From Aquatica leii (Eukaryota; Arthropoda; Insecta; Coleoptera; Lampyridae): a stretch of 64,000 bases of DNA. A program made the position numbers and the translations under genes. The stretch covers positions 185,861,027 through 185,925,026 of the forward strand of contig CM069432.1 in assembly GCA_035610365.1 (NCBI GenBank), given 5' to 3'. Below are positions 1 to 12,709 of this stretch, one piece after another (within the stretch, counting starts at the first letter, position 1; each line of letters begins with the position of its first letter). The notes under the pieces were generated by a model. It saw only the letters and a list, made by a program, of their open reading frames with translations, searched no databases and was not told the DNA's origin.

Positions 1-3000
1 CAGTCCAAAGCTCTTCGTATCAATCGATCAATTAAAATATATTATCCTATGATTGCTAAATTGAAAAAATTCAGTTTTTCAAACCAAATAAAAGTTTCAC
101 TTAATAATCTTTCCATTTCTAATTACAAAAAAAAGCAGTAAATTTTTCAGAATTGTATATCATTCATCTTCGTTTAACAAACGCTTCCTTTTTTGTTTGT
201 TTCTTCACTTACACTATTGTCCTCAACATCGAGTAAATTCTATACAATTATAAACTTTGGAGTTTTGTTCAAAACATGCCAATAAAACATCTTTATTGCT
301 CATTTATATCAGACATTTTAATAAAAATATAGTTAATTTACTCAAGCAAACAACACGAAAACATTACAAAGCTTTGTATTTTTTACAGAAAATGTTCGTT
401 TCATAAACACAAGAAATGTCAATTTTTGAGACTAGTAAGAATAGTTTCTAGACAACGGCGACGACAATCTCACGTGTCTTCAACTGCTGTAAGCTACTAA
501 ACAATGAAACAAAAAATTCCATACAGCAATACGTATTTATAATAATTTGAAACAATAATTTTTGTTTTCTTTATTTATGGTACAGTGGTACCAAGTTAAA
601 ATGCATCTCATTTAATACATGGTTAATAATCTGCGCTTATAGTTATTTTTTATTTAAAAAAACGATCAAAATATTTTTTTTTATTAAAACATCACAAAAA
701 AAGCGTAGTTAACTAACAAAAAGTTTTTTTAATGAATATATGATGTAAGAAAAGTTCTATTAGTTTGACAAAATCTGCATAGCTTTCAAAATATAAAGAA
801 AGTTTGATAACTTTACCAAACAATATTTAAATATTTATCGTTACATCAAAAAAAAAAAAATCTTTATATAGAATGTAAACAAGAAAATCAATATCAATAC
901 ATCATTAAATAAAGTTTTGAACAGCAATAAAAATAACGTTACATACTAAAAAAATCCTTCAAATTTATCAAATTTGTATTTGATAACAGCTGTTAGTATA
1001 CTTACTATACTATAAAAAAATTTCTAAAAATCTATTCATAAAAAACATGTATTTATAACGTCTTCGTTAATATTTACATCAAAAATTATAATAAAGTTTC
1101 GTTTTGTCATGTTTCAGAAAAAAGTTTTCATAACAAAAAAGTATTAAAAGTGCTACCCAATTTTATTTATCCGTTATTTTAATTATTCAACTAATTTGCT
1201 ATATTTTTTAGATATATAAAAAGGTCAGTAAGATAAAGTAATTATATAAGAATAAAAGTTATTACGGTAATAAGCTGTTTTATTTTACATGTTTTTTAAG
1301 AATGTAAGAGTTAGAATAAATAATTTAACTTGTAAAAAAATTTAAACAAAAAATTTCCAAAAACTCAATTTTCTAATTCGATATTAAACAATTCATACAT
1401 GCATAGATAACCGTATACGGAAATTGCATTACCGTATTACTGTAAAAAAATTTAAATAAATTGATTTATGGGGTATATACTTTATAGTTACTAAAATCTA
1501 CATCATACAGTATCATTTGATACTTTTATACCATATTTATTTCGCTGTAATAAAGTGTTATAAGGCCGTTAAAGTATAGAATTTTATGCCAGTATTACGT
1601 GCACCTTTAATTTGCATGCATGCAAAATTAATTTTAAACCCCTAGTTGCTTTTTTCCCTCGTTAAAACTATTCAACTCAACTTGCAGAATCAAATTTAAA
1701 TATAATGCATAATAAAATACAATTATAAATAATTCAAAACATGCTCAACTAAAATTAGTGAACAATTGTTTCCAATTTGAAAACAAAATCGGCAACGCAA
1801 TGATTTATTTTCTTTTGATAAATGTACAATATCTTGCTATCATACTGGCAACTTGACCTAAATTTATTTCGAAGGATGGTGAAGTAAAACCAATCAAGAC
1901 TCCTATTATTCTCTTAATTAAAAATTTTAACTTCTTTCTGAAGTTGATACCTCTTTCTCTTTGTACTTTTAAGTGAAGGCTTAGTTGAAGCGGAGTTGTC
2001 AATCTTATGTTTTATAATTATATTTTCGTTTCCGTTGCTTTTAATTTAGTTTAAAGTAAAGTGCTTTTTTATTGCATTTTTTTTTAAACTTGAGTGAGAA
2101 GAATGTTTCATTTAATAACGTTAACCTCTTTATTCCAAATCAAATTTCAAGGTAATAACAATTTCATTCCACTTTCACCCAAAACAACGTGCCGTAAATA
2201 TAAGAAGTACTTTTTAAACGTACAAAAACATCCTATACTCTTATACGTATTAACCAATAAAGATTTTAACCTTTTTAACATTTTGCCTTTCACAAAAAAT
2301 AAAATTAAGAAGGCATGATGTAGAATAACTATTTTCTTTTCAGAATAATAAAATGTAAAAGCTTTAGATACGTTCAAAGAATAGGTAAAATTTAAATAAC
2401 AACTCCAAAAGGAACTACCCAAATGCGTTATTGCTACAATAAATAAAAAATTGTCTTTGAAAAAAGCATGCAACAATTTCAAAGTCATTCTTTTAGTTTC
2501 TACTCTCTACCTTGAGATAAAATACACGATCAAGCTCGAATTTCCACCAGTGTTAAGACAACGTTAGGGTTTCAAAAGGTCCTGGATATAAATCTAAAGA
2601 GGCGGGGACTCGACAATGCGGGAAAGAGAATTGATTTCAAGTGAAATCGAGACGCTTAGATGTGTGATCTGATATATCGCTGGCACCGCTTTTACTACTG
2701 CCATTTACATTACTCTCAGAAATACCAACATTATTTCATTTAGGCTGTTGATAGTTATCTTAGAATGAGGTTAAATAAACAAAAATAGTTTTTGTAAAAA
2801 AATCTACATTAAATTGTTCGACAAGAATAAGTTCTGTTATTTGCAGTAAATAGTAAATGTAATGCGAGAAGACTTGAAGTAACCATATGAAACATACTGC
2901 TGATGATATGCGGTTAACTTACGAAAGTTACAACGTATTGTAGCATTGATACAAATATCAATTATTAATTTTTCAGTGCAAACAATTAATAAATCCATGA

Positions 3001-4769
3001 TTATAAAACTACACGATGGCACAGTTTTAGATAAATCCTTTTAATAAAAACAATAAAAATAGCAGATTATAAATGCAGACCTCGTAAGTAAATACTTAAA
3101 TTGAAGAATTGTTTACGTTGCTTAGGTTTGCTTTTCTTTAATTAGGAGTTCTCCACGTTCAGGTTTAAGACTTTCGTAAATTTTGTTACACCGTTGGAAA
3201 AGTAACAACTACTCTTTTAATTATCGAAAAAGTTTTCTTGTATAACTTAAATTCACGTAATACTTAATGATCTTATATGATTTAATTAAACAAATTATTT
3301 TTATTAATTTGAGAGTATGTGGATGTTAACTCAATACTTAAAAGTAAAGTTTCTTCAACAAACTGCTATTATAATTAAATAAAAATCTTAACACAGCGCC
3401 GCGATTTTGTAAGCTTTAAAGTTCCTAAAACGAACATATTTCCAAACATATAAAGCAAATCCTACTTATGCAAAATGTGTTGAGTTTTAGTGCTAGGATT
3501 TTAAAAATGACTAAAATAAGAAAAAAAACGTTTTTCTATACGTTCAGATAAATTATACATTTCGTAGGAATTACTGAGCACCGAAAAAAGTTCAAATTAA
3601 GTACATAATTATTTTTAATCAGATTTAAAAGTTCTTGTTTATATTTTTTTTTCAAAAGATTAACACTCAAATAAAATGTGTATCGATTACTATAATTTAA
3701 TATAATATAAACTTGATTGTGTTACATCAATAAAAAATTTTCGTTTAAATTAAATGTAAATTTAAAAATAAAAACCTTTAAACAAAGTGTAACTATTAGT
3801 ATCGTTAATTAACCAAAATGTAACAGCATAATAGTTAATACAATTTGTTTAATAATTGTTTTATAATGATAAACCGTGAATTGCAGTCTAAAGAAGTTAA
3901 TTTTTAGATGTTAGGTAATCTTTTTAAATATTAAAGGATAAATCAATCGTTACCACAACATTAAACACACAATAAGCCATTTCTGGATATAATAAATTCA
4001 GATAAAAACTTTTTGTTTAAGAATATTAATTTGCATTGCGTTCTATTTAAAATGAAAAGAATTGGTCAAAACTTGTTTTATTTATCCTTTATTATCTCTG
4101 ACAATAAATAGTTCTGTTAAGTGAAAGTTAAACTTGTAAAGTAGAAACATGTGTAAATGATAAGTTTGCAAAGTTTTCCCAATCTAATTACGTTCTTATT
4201 ACTACGTGTATTTTTATTGAAATTTTCTACAAGACAATTGCAGCTAAGCTAATTTACAGTACCTTAAAAAGCGATTATAACCTCTTTATACACAATGTAA
4301 GTTTACGATTAGGTTATGATTTAAAAGAAACTAGGTATATACGCTTAAGTTTGACTGTAGTCTTTTTTACCTTTGCCAAAGTTGTACAAATATTTGTGTA
4401 ATGTTTTTTTTTTAATTCAGTGAGGTTACAAAATTGAAGGTTAGTTCGTTTACCTTGTTTTTGTTTTGTGATTTATTTTATTATGAATTCATTTTTATTT
4501 ATTCAAATAGAAAACAATAAATGCTTTTATTTTGTATAAAATGACATGGAAAAATGTCTAAATGGCCTTCAAACTAAGTTTAAATTTATCAAATTGTACA
4601 AATAGGAACCCTATTGATGAAGAATCGAAGACAGATAGTATCGAATAAAGCAACAAAAACTTTAAAAAATTTTCCATATGCAGTTAAAAATGATAAAAAA
4701 ATAATTTGAAAACTAACGTTAAAAAACATAAAGTTTCAATAAAACTTGGAGCATCTAATGATGATGTGA
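1..4769. other. AT-rich intergenic DNA, no gene seen
   Basis: Very AT-rich sequence with only short chance open frames on both strands, none showing a known motif. A slightly GC-richer patch near 2520-2710 stands out but gives no recognisable protein. A 16-bp perfect palindrome (TTTGCATGCATGCAAA) lies near 1613. Nothing else can be supported. Confidence 0.6.
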
Positions 4770-4805
4770 ACAAACTAAAGTTATGGTACCATAACTTTAG
4801 TTTGT
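4770..4805. repeat. 36-bp perfect palindrome centred on GGTACC
   Basis: The two 18-base arms are exact reverse complements with no spacer; the centre is GGTACC at 4785-4790. It lies about 40 bp left of the pogo-like MITE. A perfect palindrome of this length is unlikely by chance even in AT-rich DNA. It may be a transposon scar or a protein-binding dyad; no function is assigned. Confidence 0.9.
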
Positions 4806-4845
4806 ACGCAAGTAAAACTATAACTACTTTCTAAAAAAGTATATA

Positions 4846-5419
4846 CAGTCGAACTCCTATATAGTGATGTTCAAAATTCCCTTCAAAAACATCATTATAT
4901 AGAAACTTCATTGTATAGAGTTTATACTTAAAAAATAAAACACAAATTTTAACATATATAAGAAATACATATTAATTATAAACACTTTCGTTTTGTCATT
5001 TTTAACCAACTTTACACTTAAACAACTTGAAACGAAAAAATTGCAAATGAAACGTGTTCAATAACATGACAATGCATTTCAAAACTCGAAAGAAATTCTA
5101 TAATCCTCTAAACAATTCATGCATTTATGTCATTTACAAATATTAGCCTTTCTGTATTGTAAATTAAGAAGTCTGATAATCCGCTTATCCGTTTAACAAT
5201 GCGGTATTGAAAATGTAAAGTAAATTGTACGTGATTCCAATAAAACTTTAAGTAGTTGGGTAACATTTTCTTTAAAAAAGATCATAATATAGAATTTGAA
5301 CATCATATTTTAGAGGTGTTTTTACACGCATTTTAACCCGAAGGTCAATATTCTAAAGAAAACATCACTAACTAGAAAAAAAACATTAAATAGGAGTTCA
5401 TTGAATGGATGTCCGACTG
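4846..5419. mobile_element. Pogo/Tigger-like MITE with TA target duplication
   Basis: The left end reads CAGTCGAACTCC and the right end, on the other strand, reads CAGTCGGACATCC. A second match to the left terminus (GAACTCCTAT) lies just inside the right end. TA dinucleotides flank both ends (4844-4845 and 5420-5421), as expected for the Tc1/mariner/pogo superfamily. At 574 bp with no coding frame it is non-autonomous. Family assignment rests on terminus style only; a degraded pogo-type transposase lies at 25.5 kb but is not shown to be its partner. Confidence 0.7.
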
Positions 5420-5585
5420 TAGATCTATTTTCATACAAAAAGAAGAATAACAAACAAATATTTTTTTTCTGTTAACGCAGACTTTTTTATATCTTTATGA
5501 TAGTAAGATTTAATTTTGAGGAAAAACACATTTATTTTTTGAATTAAGCAAACATGTTTATTTCAACGTAAAGAAAAAGTTCCGA

Positions 5586-6396
5586 TTAAACATGAAATAC
5601 AACATCAGGTAAATGGCCACCTCGAAACCTATGACACAGGGTTATTCTTTTATTGAAATTTTGAATAACGTTTTCGGATAAATGCGGCTGTATTTCACGT
5701 GCGGCATTTCCCCTTTAAGATGTTCAACTGTTTCAGACTTATTCGCATACAGCTTTTCCTTCACATAGCCTCAAAGAAAAAGTCCATTGCCGTTAGATGG
5801 CACGATCTTGGTGGCCAACGTTGATAGCCAAATCGAGAAATGACACGGCCTGGAAACTTGGTCTGCAGTAACACGATTGTTTTACGTGTTAGCGAATTTC
5901 CAGTCGCATTTTCAAAGAAATCACTCTGTCAGCCCAAAATGCGCACCAAACAGTTACTCGCAATGGATGCAATGGTTGTTCGAGTATAACACAAAGATTT
6001 TCAGCACCCCAAATCCGATAGTTTTGTTTATTTACGTATCCGTCTAGTTGACAATGTGCCTCATCTAAAAAAATGATTTTCGTCGAAAAATCCGCATTAA
6101 TTTGATGATGTTCCAATACTTAATCCACGACGTTGCGCATGGTCCCTTGGCTTGACTTCTTGCACCAATTGAACCTTATACGCGTGCAAATGCAGATTTT
6201 TTAACAAAATTCGTTGCACAGTGCTTCTGGAAATGTTTAATTCTTGACCACGATGCCTAATGGAAATTCCTAGATTCTCGATCAGAGATTTCGCATACTT
6301 GCGATCACAAACTTTACATAGTTGGCAAACTGTTTTTGCATTTTTGTAATGTAATTTTACAATAATTAAACGTTGTTCGTTTGAGTGCTTCTCCAT
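5586..6396 (-). pseudogene. Mariner-type transposase A, broken (internal deletion)
   Basis: The protein starts with an N-terminal helix-turn-helix region (MEKHSNEQRLIIVKLHY), then the first catalytic-Asp block (FLDEAHCQLDGYVNKQN), then the C-terminal WPPRSCHLTAMDFF block, and ends RGGHLPDVVFHV followed by TAA at 5586-5588. This is the arrangement of cut-and-paste Tc1/mariner transposases of the kind annotated Tc3-like in insects. A frameshift lies near 6100-6116. The central stretch that should carry the second catalytic Asp (QDGA-type motif) is missing, since the ENATG segment joins directly to the segment normally following it. The Asp of the last block is His here (CHL for the family's CDL). 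The enzyme cannot be active. Confidence 0.8.
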
Positions 6397-6516
6397 ATTC
6401 TTAAATCACGTGGTCTGTACGTGACAACTGCCCAAAAAAAAAATCATCGTACAACTCGTATTAACAAAATGGCGGCAAATTTAAATCCGGCGCTCATGTT
6501 GGGACACCCTTTACGA
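6397..6516 (-). mobile_element. 5' end and terminal repeat of mariner-type element A
   Basis: Read on the minus strand the element begins AAGGGTGTCCCAACATGAG directly after a TA at about 6515. This short leader precedes the transposase start. No matching inverted terminus is visible below 5586, so the other end is lost or too diverged. The junction falls inside the second transposase fragment, suggesting element A inserted into element B or that a rearrangement joined them. Confidence 0.55.
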
Positions 6517-6800
6517 TTAAAGATTTAGAAAAGTTATAATAGTATATACTTGAACAAAATATTGTTAATATTCCTGGTACAAATCCATTTTTAGAACCTG
6601 CATGCAAAATAATTAATCGGTCTCCTTTAGAAACAGGTTTTATTAAACCAAGTACAGTATCATCGGTCTGTTCTTTTGAAGATGTGTGCAAACTATGCAA
6701 ACAAGTTTCATCAGTGTAGATTATCGGCCTGTTTTCATTTTTGTATTGTATTAAACTTTTCAAGTCAACAATGCATTTTTATCTTATATCCGTGGTTCTA
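6517..6800 (-). pseudogene. Tc1/mariner transposase B fragment (DDE domain)
   Basis: The frame contains IIYTDETCLHSLHTSSKEQ followed by KGDRLIILHAGSKNGFVPG, the first catalytic-Asp block and following strands of a distinct Tc1/mariner group (family pattern YTDETWV...RLIVLHAG...GF.PG). Only about 85 residues remain. The frame runs into the terminus of element A near 6515, so the rest of the transposase was removed or displaced. Sequence from 6764 to about 6800 continues the similarity weakly upstream. Confidence 0.65.
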
Positions 6801-7014
6801 TTTGTTTTCCACCTATTAAAGAACAGTTTTAAACATAGGTTATGTAGATATGTCTACAGCAACTTACTTGAAACGCAAATATTTTATTAAACTATTTACA
6901 GTAGTCAAGCTGCCTTGAAATGGTAAACCGCGGTTTCAAATTCTTAAAAAAAAACTTTATGCTCTAATTTCTTTATTATTAAGATCACGATGTAAAGAAA
7001 TGGATTAGAGATAT

Positions 7015-7275
7015 AACTGAGGTAACAAATATAGTAGTAAGAACGACAACTCTGAAATGGTCCTAGGCCAAGCTCGTTGCAAGAGACCAAAATAAATGGA
7101 GTAGAAAAGTAACCAGTTAGAAACCATGTTACATAGAAAAGCTGTAAGTTGCTCCTAAATGAGATAGAGCAACGACATACAGAAAACCGCAGAATTCGGT
7201 TGGTACAACGTTGCACAGAATAGAAAAATTTGGAAGAGTATTGGGGAGGTTTATACTTATAGACTAGAAAACAGT
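7015..7275 (+). pseudogene. LINE reverse transcriptase C-terminal fragment
   Basis: In one frame VVRTTTLKWS, AKLVARDQNKWSRKVTS, and after a frameshift SNDIQKTAEFGWYNVAQNRK then IWKSIGEVYT. These match the post-RT C-terminal domain of arthropod non-LTR retrotransposons (family pattern GHVAR...GRP..RW.DDI...W...AQ.R..W...GEAY). Internal stops (TAG, TAA) and at least one frameshift make it dead. An A/G-rich stretch to about 7300 may be its 3' tail. The 5' part is absent, typical of 5'-truncated LINE insertion. Confidence 0.75.
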
Positions 7276-7954
7276 TAAACAAAGAAGAAAAAAGAAAAGA
7301 TTAAATTGGCAGTGCCGCATTATCCATAAGCAGACTAAGCACGTAAAAAATTTTATTTGTCATTTTTAAGATAATGTTCATTTGCGTTGATTTAGAAGAG
7401 CTACGATACAAAGAAGCACCATGAAAAAAGCTATGCTATAAAAATTGGGTGCATTCACACGACTCAGCGGTTGAGATAGCAGCTGAAAACCGCTGCTTCT
7501 GATCGGTTAAGTTTTACTGAAGGAGAATATATAACTTGATCTACGAAAATGCCTAAATATGAGTTGCGCTAAATCTGATGTCAAAGTTGTTTATGCTAAC
7601 TCCACTCGAAGCACAGCAAAATTTTGTAAGCATAGTTAACAATGTAGCAATAATGTCGTTTTAACAGAGTAATGTAAGCACATTAGGTCACAATTGTCTT
7701 TAATTAAAGATTCTAGTCAACCCACTATTCATTTATACTTGCAAATTTAAATCGTAGAATAACTATCAAATGCTTTAATCAACAGAAAAAAATTTGTAAA
7801 TATGTATTAACTCTATACCAATTAGAACATAATTAGCGTATTGTTAGAGTATGCAGATATTTATGTATATTATATTTGTAAAAGTTTCTAATGCCAAATT
7901 CAAATATATAGGTTGTGGGAAACACATTTATAAACAAAAATGAAATTAAATTAA
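7276..7954. other. Intergenic, no gene seen
   Basis: AT-rich sequence without a recognisable frame. Around 7450-7510 there is a GC-richer patch with a short inverted pair (CAGCGGTT / AAACCGCTG). No terminal repeat or coding similarity could be attached to it. Confidence 0.5.
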
Positions 7955-7960
7955 AATTCA

Positions 7961-8161
7961 ATGTTCAATATGAAGCGGTATTATGTCAGTGGCGCAGAGA
8001 AAACAGCAAGCAAAACGAGTATAAGAAGCTTAAAAGAACAACAATTATTATTTAATATAGGACTTGTATCATCATCCATTTCTAATCTTACTGCCCAATT
8101 AGAACACTCTTTTTCTGATTGTCAAAATGGAAATTCTGTAACTTCTACATTCTTTCGATAA
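7961..8161 (+). pseudogene. Possible N-terminal fragment of a hAT (ZMYM1-like) transposase
   Basis: Short frame opening MFNMKRYYVSGAEKTASKTS, followed by a Leu/Gln-rich segment. The K-Y-x-SGAEK start resembles N-termini of ZMYM1-like hAT transposases, which often begin KKYLSGAEKRK. No zinc finger or DDE domain follows within the next kilobase. If correct it is an orphan N-terminal piece; it could equally be a chance match in an open frame of 66 codons. Confidence 0.35.
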
Positions 8162-8960
8162 TTCGGAAATGCGAGGACTCAAAACAGAACAATGACTCTT
8201 GTAGTGGTGAACGTTTATTTAACGACGATTCATTTGATTGAGTCGTTTCTGAAATATAATTGAATATTTTATTCAAAAAGGATAAATTTTGTGAAAATAT
8301 TGACTGCTAATTTTGTTAGAAATATTAATTTTTTATAATTGATTCATAACTTCGCATAACTTCTAATTTTAGAAAAGTTAATATATAAATTATGTTTCTA
8401 TATCTTTATTTAAATAATGATTGATAATATTTTTTAATGTACAAGATTTATGTTTGGCTATTCTGCTGAAGGTCTGCATATCATTTTTAAATAGAGCATA
8501 AGGTTCAGTTTAATGTGTTTATGCATTTGAAATATTTTGACTTTTGAATCGTATCTATATTTTTAAATTTTTTGTGCATGTAATTTAAAACTTAAACAAT
8601 TATCATTGCTATTTAATGGATGTTTTAGGTATAATTATTAAGTTTTCAATAATTATATTTAAACTATTTATGTTGATGCTGTTGTTAAACAAAATAATAT
8701 TGACTTGTTAGCACTCATTTTATGAGGCTATAAATAAATGTGTATTAATAAAATATTTGTTTCATTTCTTTATATGCCGTCTTTTAAATAAATAGCTGGC
8801 TAAATTTACTTAGCCTGACTGCAGCCATATTATATTTCTTGTAAATTTATCATATGATTTATGTATACCTGGATCGTAAGTAACATACTGGAGAGGTCCC
8901 AGAAAAATTTTATCCCTATGGGCAAATTGATATTATATGTTACAAAACAATTAGATAACT
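8162..8960. other. Intergenic, no gene seen
   Basis: AT-rich sequence with no coding or repeat feature that I can support. Confidence 0.5.
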
Positions 8961-9133
8961 AATAAAGATTACTTCTTAAGTCATTACAACCAATAACGTA
9001 TTACTATAAAGTTAAGTTAATTGATTGGGCGCGACATGTTTTTAAGAAGCCGAAACATGTCGCGCCAAATCAATTAACCTAACTTTATAATAAAACGTTG
9101 TTGGTTGTAAAAACTTAAGAAGTAATAGTTATT
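8961..9133. repeat. 173-bp foldback (hairpin MITE-like)
   Basis: Arms of about 81 bp (8961-9041 and 9053-9133) pair with few mismatches around an 11-base loop. The inner part pairs GGGCGCGACATGTTT with AAACATGTCGCGCC; the outer part pairs ATTACTTCTTAAG with CTTAAGAAGTAAT. No coding capacity. The shape fits a miniature foldback transposon, but no clear target duplication is seen. Confidence 0.8.
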
Positions 9134-12100
9134 AACCTTCAACCATAATACTTGATGGATCCCTTTGAAAAATTGTATAACTGTTTAGAATAAAGAATAT
9201 GTCAAAACACAAATAAATTAACCACATAAAAACAAATAATAAATGGAAATTAATACAAAATACAAGAACCATGATTCTGCAGTAGATGAAAATGTAAAGA
9301 TTATTATTTTAGTAAAAATAAAATTTAGATTGATTTCTATTTTGTCTATATAACAAAATGTTGTTTACATCCAATTTTAAATGTATTTCAACAAATGCAA
9401 TAATGCAAATAACGTAATCCATCGTACAATTATATTTCAATTTACTCTTTGTATAATTTTTTCAACTAATATGTAATATAATTACCTATCACTTTTTAAA
9501 TAATTTAACTCTAGTAAGCGATCCACGAAAGCTTAACGCTAACAATTGGTTAGAAAAACACCTGGGTTCTAAAACAAAGTGAAACAGTAAGGACACACGT
9601 AAATGAACTTAAACAGCAAGAATGTTACTACAATTTGCGTTTATAATGTAATGATAATTAATTGTAAAACTTTTTTTTTCTAACATAATATTTACCATTT
9701 TTATTATCTGACAATTTAAAGATAACTATTTAAAAAAGATTAAATTGGCTGTTGTAACTTTTTAGTAATACATTACAAAAATGTATTGAAAAATCGACAC
9801 ACAACATTGCTATATTTTATGCAGACATTTAATAGTTGACATTTATTAAAAGCAACCTATACATGTAGCATTCTATAGTCGTACAAAGAGAAAGACGGTA
9901 AATAGTTATAAAGCGACGTTATGACAAGAAGTCTTTCACGTAATGTTTTCTATTGTGTCGTTTGTCAGTGTTTGGTATTTGAGTTAAAAGGGACTTGAGA
10001 TATACTTTATTGTTTGATTAGCGAGTTATGCGTCTACTATCAGTTTGTCTTTGATGTAGCTTTACCATGCGGCTTTACGTATATGACGTTATTAAATATA
10101 ACAAATAACAAATGTATGTCATTAAAATTGTAACGTTCTGTATAAAATAAAATCAGTAACCTTTATAACTTCTCACAGTACTTTTTAATTAGTAAGAAAT
10201 ACAACTAAATTGTTAAACGTAAATAAAGGTTTTTACAATCTGTTCGTTATGCTATAATCACAAACTTATTAGACCATGTCTCCACGTGCCATATAATAAA
10301 TTTTATATTTTAATAAGAATAAAAAATATCGTAAAACGATTTTCAATATTCTCCTAATGCATATGCTTATAGTTCCATTTGGTACGTAGATGACGCGAAT
10401 ACTAAATTCCCAGAGTAACTTGAGTGCCCACCACTGACGTTCTGTTTTGTAGCTACATAAACTTTGATATCCATAATAAGTAGTTACAACTATGTGTCTG
10501 TTAAACAAATATATGTACTTTGTTGCAACCTAGATTTTGCTATGTTTTGAATAATTAAAACATGCTTTACTAACAAAACTCGATAACAAATAACATTTGT
10601 TAGACGTTGAACAAGTAGATTTTTTTATGAAATATAAAAAACTATTTAAATTCCTATAAATATAACAATAAATATTAAATACAACGTAACATAAAATTTA
10701 TTTATAAACATTCTAATTGCAGCTGAAACTACATTATAAATTCTTGTTGCCGACACTGTTAAGTATAATACTTTAAGTTTTTAAAATAATAGATAAAAAC
10801 AAAAAGATTATTGTAATTTTAATTGCATTTATTAGCAGAACCCTGCGGGATTAATCAATTTTTTTTTATTGTAGCGACATTGCTAATTTCATATCAGATT
10901 AACACCGACGACGAATAAGAACTTGTCATAAAACTTTATACATTAATTGGTATACAAAATACCATGAAAAAGTATCAAAGTATTAAAATGTCATCGTAAC
11001 TGCTTGTCACCAACGAAAATAAAATTACACCAAATTTATAACAATGAACATAATGATAGAAATAGTTTTTCTAACGGTAACAGTAAGATGTCCTTGATAA
11101 GACCTCCAAATGTGAATTGTTGATAAATTTACGCTGTTACTATCCGCTCAGCGACGTAGCCCATAACAGAAGATATAATACAGAAAATAAAACACATGAC
11201 GATTGTTACTTTTACGTTTGTTAGTGTTGCAATTATGTTTTACGTTTATGTTAATTCATTTTTTGTTAATTAATTTTGACTGTCTTGAAGTGTAGTCCTA
11301 GATACAACACTTTTTAAAATCTTTACCTAGACCTGAAAAAGTGTGCTCTCATCCGCACAAAACGTTGTCGTTTACAGACACATGTAATGCTCCTTCTCTT
11401 AAAGGAACCCTTAAAAATAATACTATTAAATATGAAAGAAGAACAAAAGAAAACAAATTACCGTAAAATATATTATTTAACGTGGTTCCATCGTACAACA
11501 GACAGAAATTGAATCTACTCTGAAAGGACGTTTTTGAGAATGTACACATTTATGTAAATAGAAAATTACTGTAGGTACCTACAACCATCTCGGACTGAGA
11601 CATAAATCCGGACCAGGCATTTTAGAGACGCCGGTCCCAAATTTCTAACAAAAACACTATATGTATACAGTATACTATTATTTATTATACTATTACTACA
11701 TGTACATGTATATAAATAACTATTTGAACATTATTTTAACAATTTGTGTTTAATAGCTTTCGAACAAGCTCAGTACCCTAGTAGGACAAAGCCACTCAAA
11801 ACAAATCAAAAACGTATTTTCAGTGTAAAAAATTTAGAACACAAAATTGTTTTCATAACTTGTTGCAAAAACATTTATGATACAAAACAAATTAATTTTA
11901 TTTTATTAGAACATAAAATAAATATCACTCCAATAACATATATGTTTTGAATTTTATGAAACGTAAATTGTGCAATTTATCAAACACGGTTTTTTAAGTT
12001 TGCTTTTAAACATTTTAAGAAATTTCTGTTTTAACACACATCTGCAATTACAAATTGAATATAGATTACAATAACCAAATATTTTTAAGGTTTTTAAAAC

Positions 12101-12584
12101 ATTTAACTACACGAACACATATGTAAGATTGTTAAATAAACGTAGTGCTTAAACTATAGTTGCCTTCATCATTATTCACTCATGGAGAATCATATTTTTC
12201 CAACTTTGTTAAATATCGACATCAGCAAACAACGATTTCCTTTCATCATAACTTTATATAATCAAACCCAATTTGACAAATTAATTTTCTTAGTTATCCA
12301 GTACACTTCGATAATTAATTTTTAAAATTCTCGTTGTTGATAGCTTTGGTCTGAGGTTAAAATCTTCTTGAGTACACACACTACTCCATTTGATCTTTAA
12401 AGACTTAAATATTTTTTGCTTAGTCTATTTTCCTAATAATAATACTTATTATATACGAATAATTCTTACTTACTTATACATTAACCTCATTTGTTTTAAA
12501 AAAAACTTTGTTGATTTCTAGTTACATGTATGCATACATAACAGATTTTGTTTAACAAAGAAACTACGACAAGATAATAGTATA
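9134..12584. other. Long intergenic stretch, no gene seen
   Basis: About 3.4 kb of AT-rich DNA. All frames are short and none carries a family motif. A small GC-richer inverted pair (CCGGACC ... GCCGGTCC) occurs near 11610-11640. Nothing further can be supported. Confidence 0.55.
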
Positions 12585-12709
12585 TTATATATCAAGGTTG
12601 AGAAGTGCATCATTATAACCTAAGCGATAGATTATATCGCGAGACGCGAAGCGTCGAGGGATATAAATCGCGCAGGTTATAATGAACTTCTCAACCGTGT
12701 TATATATAC
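12585..12709. repeat. 125-bp foldback hairpin with GC-rich tip
   Basis: Left arm GGTTGAGAAG...CATTATAACCT pairs with AGGTTATAATG...CTTCTCAACC on the right. The tip GACGCGAAGCGTC is a tight GC-rich hairpin. The ends are TATATA-rich on both sides. It has no frame. A 15-base segment just outside (TTTTTCCACTACTAG, near 12712) recurs inverted at about 13270-13284, so the hairpin may be part of a larger decayed element of about 700 bp. Confidence 0.75.

Noticed and set aside
2147..2488. Two overlapping open frames on opposite strands
   Set aside because: AT-rich composition, no motif, no supporting context; opposite-strand overlap of this kind is usual by chance.
2520..2710. GC-richer islet as a possible exon or CpG island
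   Set aside because: No open frame with a known motif, no splice sites convincingly placed.
7440..7520. GC-richer patch with CAGCGGTT inverted pair
   Set aside because: Looks like a possible MITE end, but no partner terminus or duplication was found.
10269..10508. 79-codon minus-strand frame
   Set aside because: No domain or homologue recognised, composition like flanking non-coding DNA.
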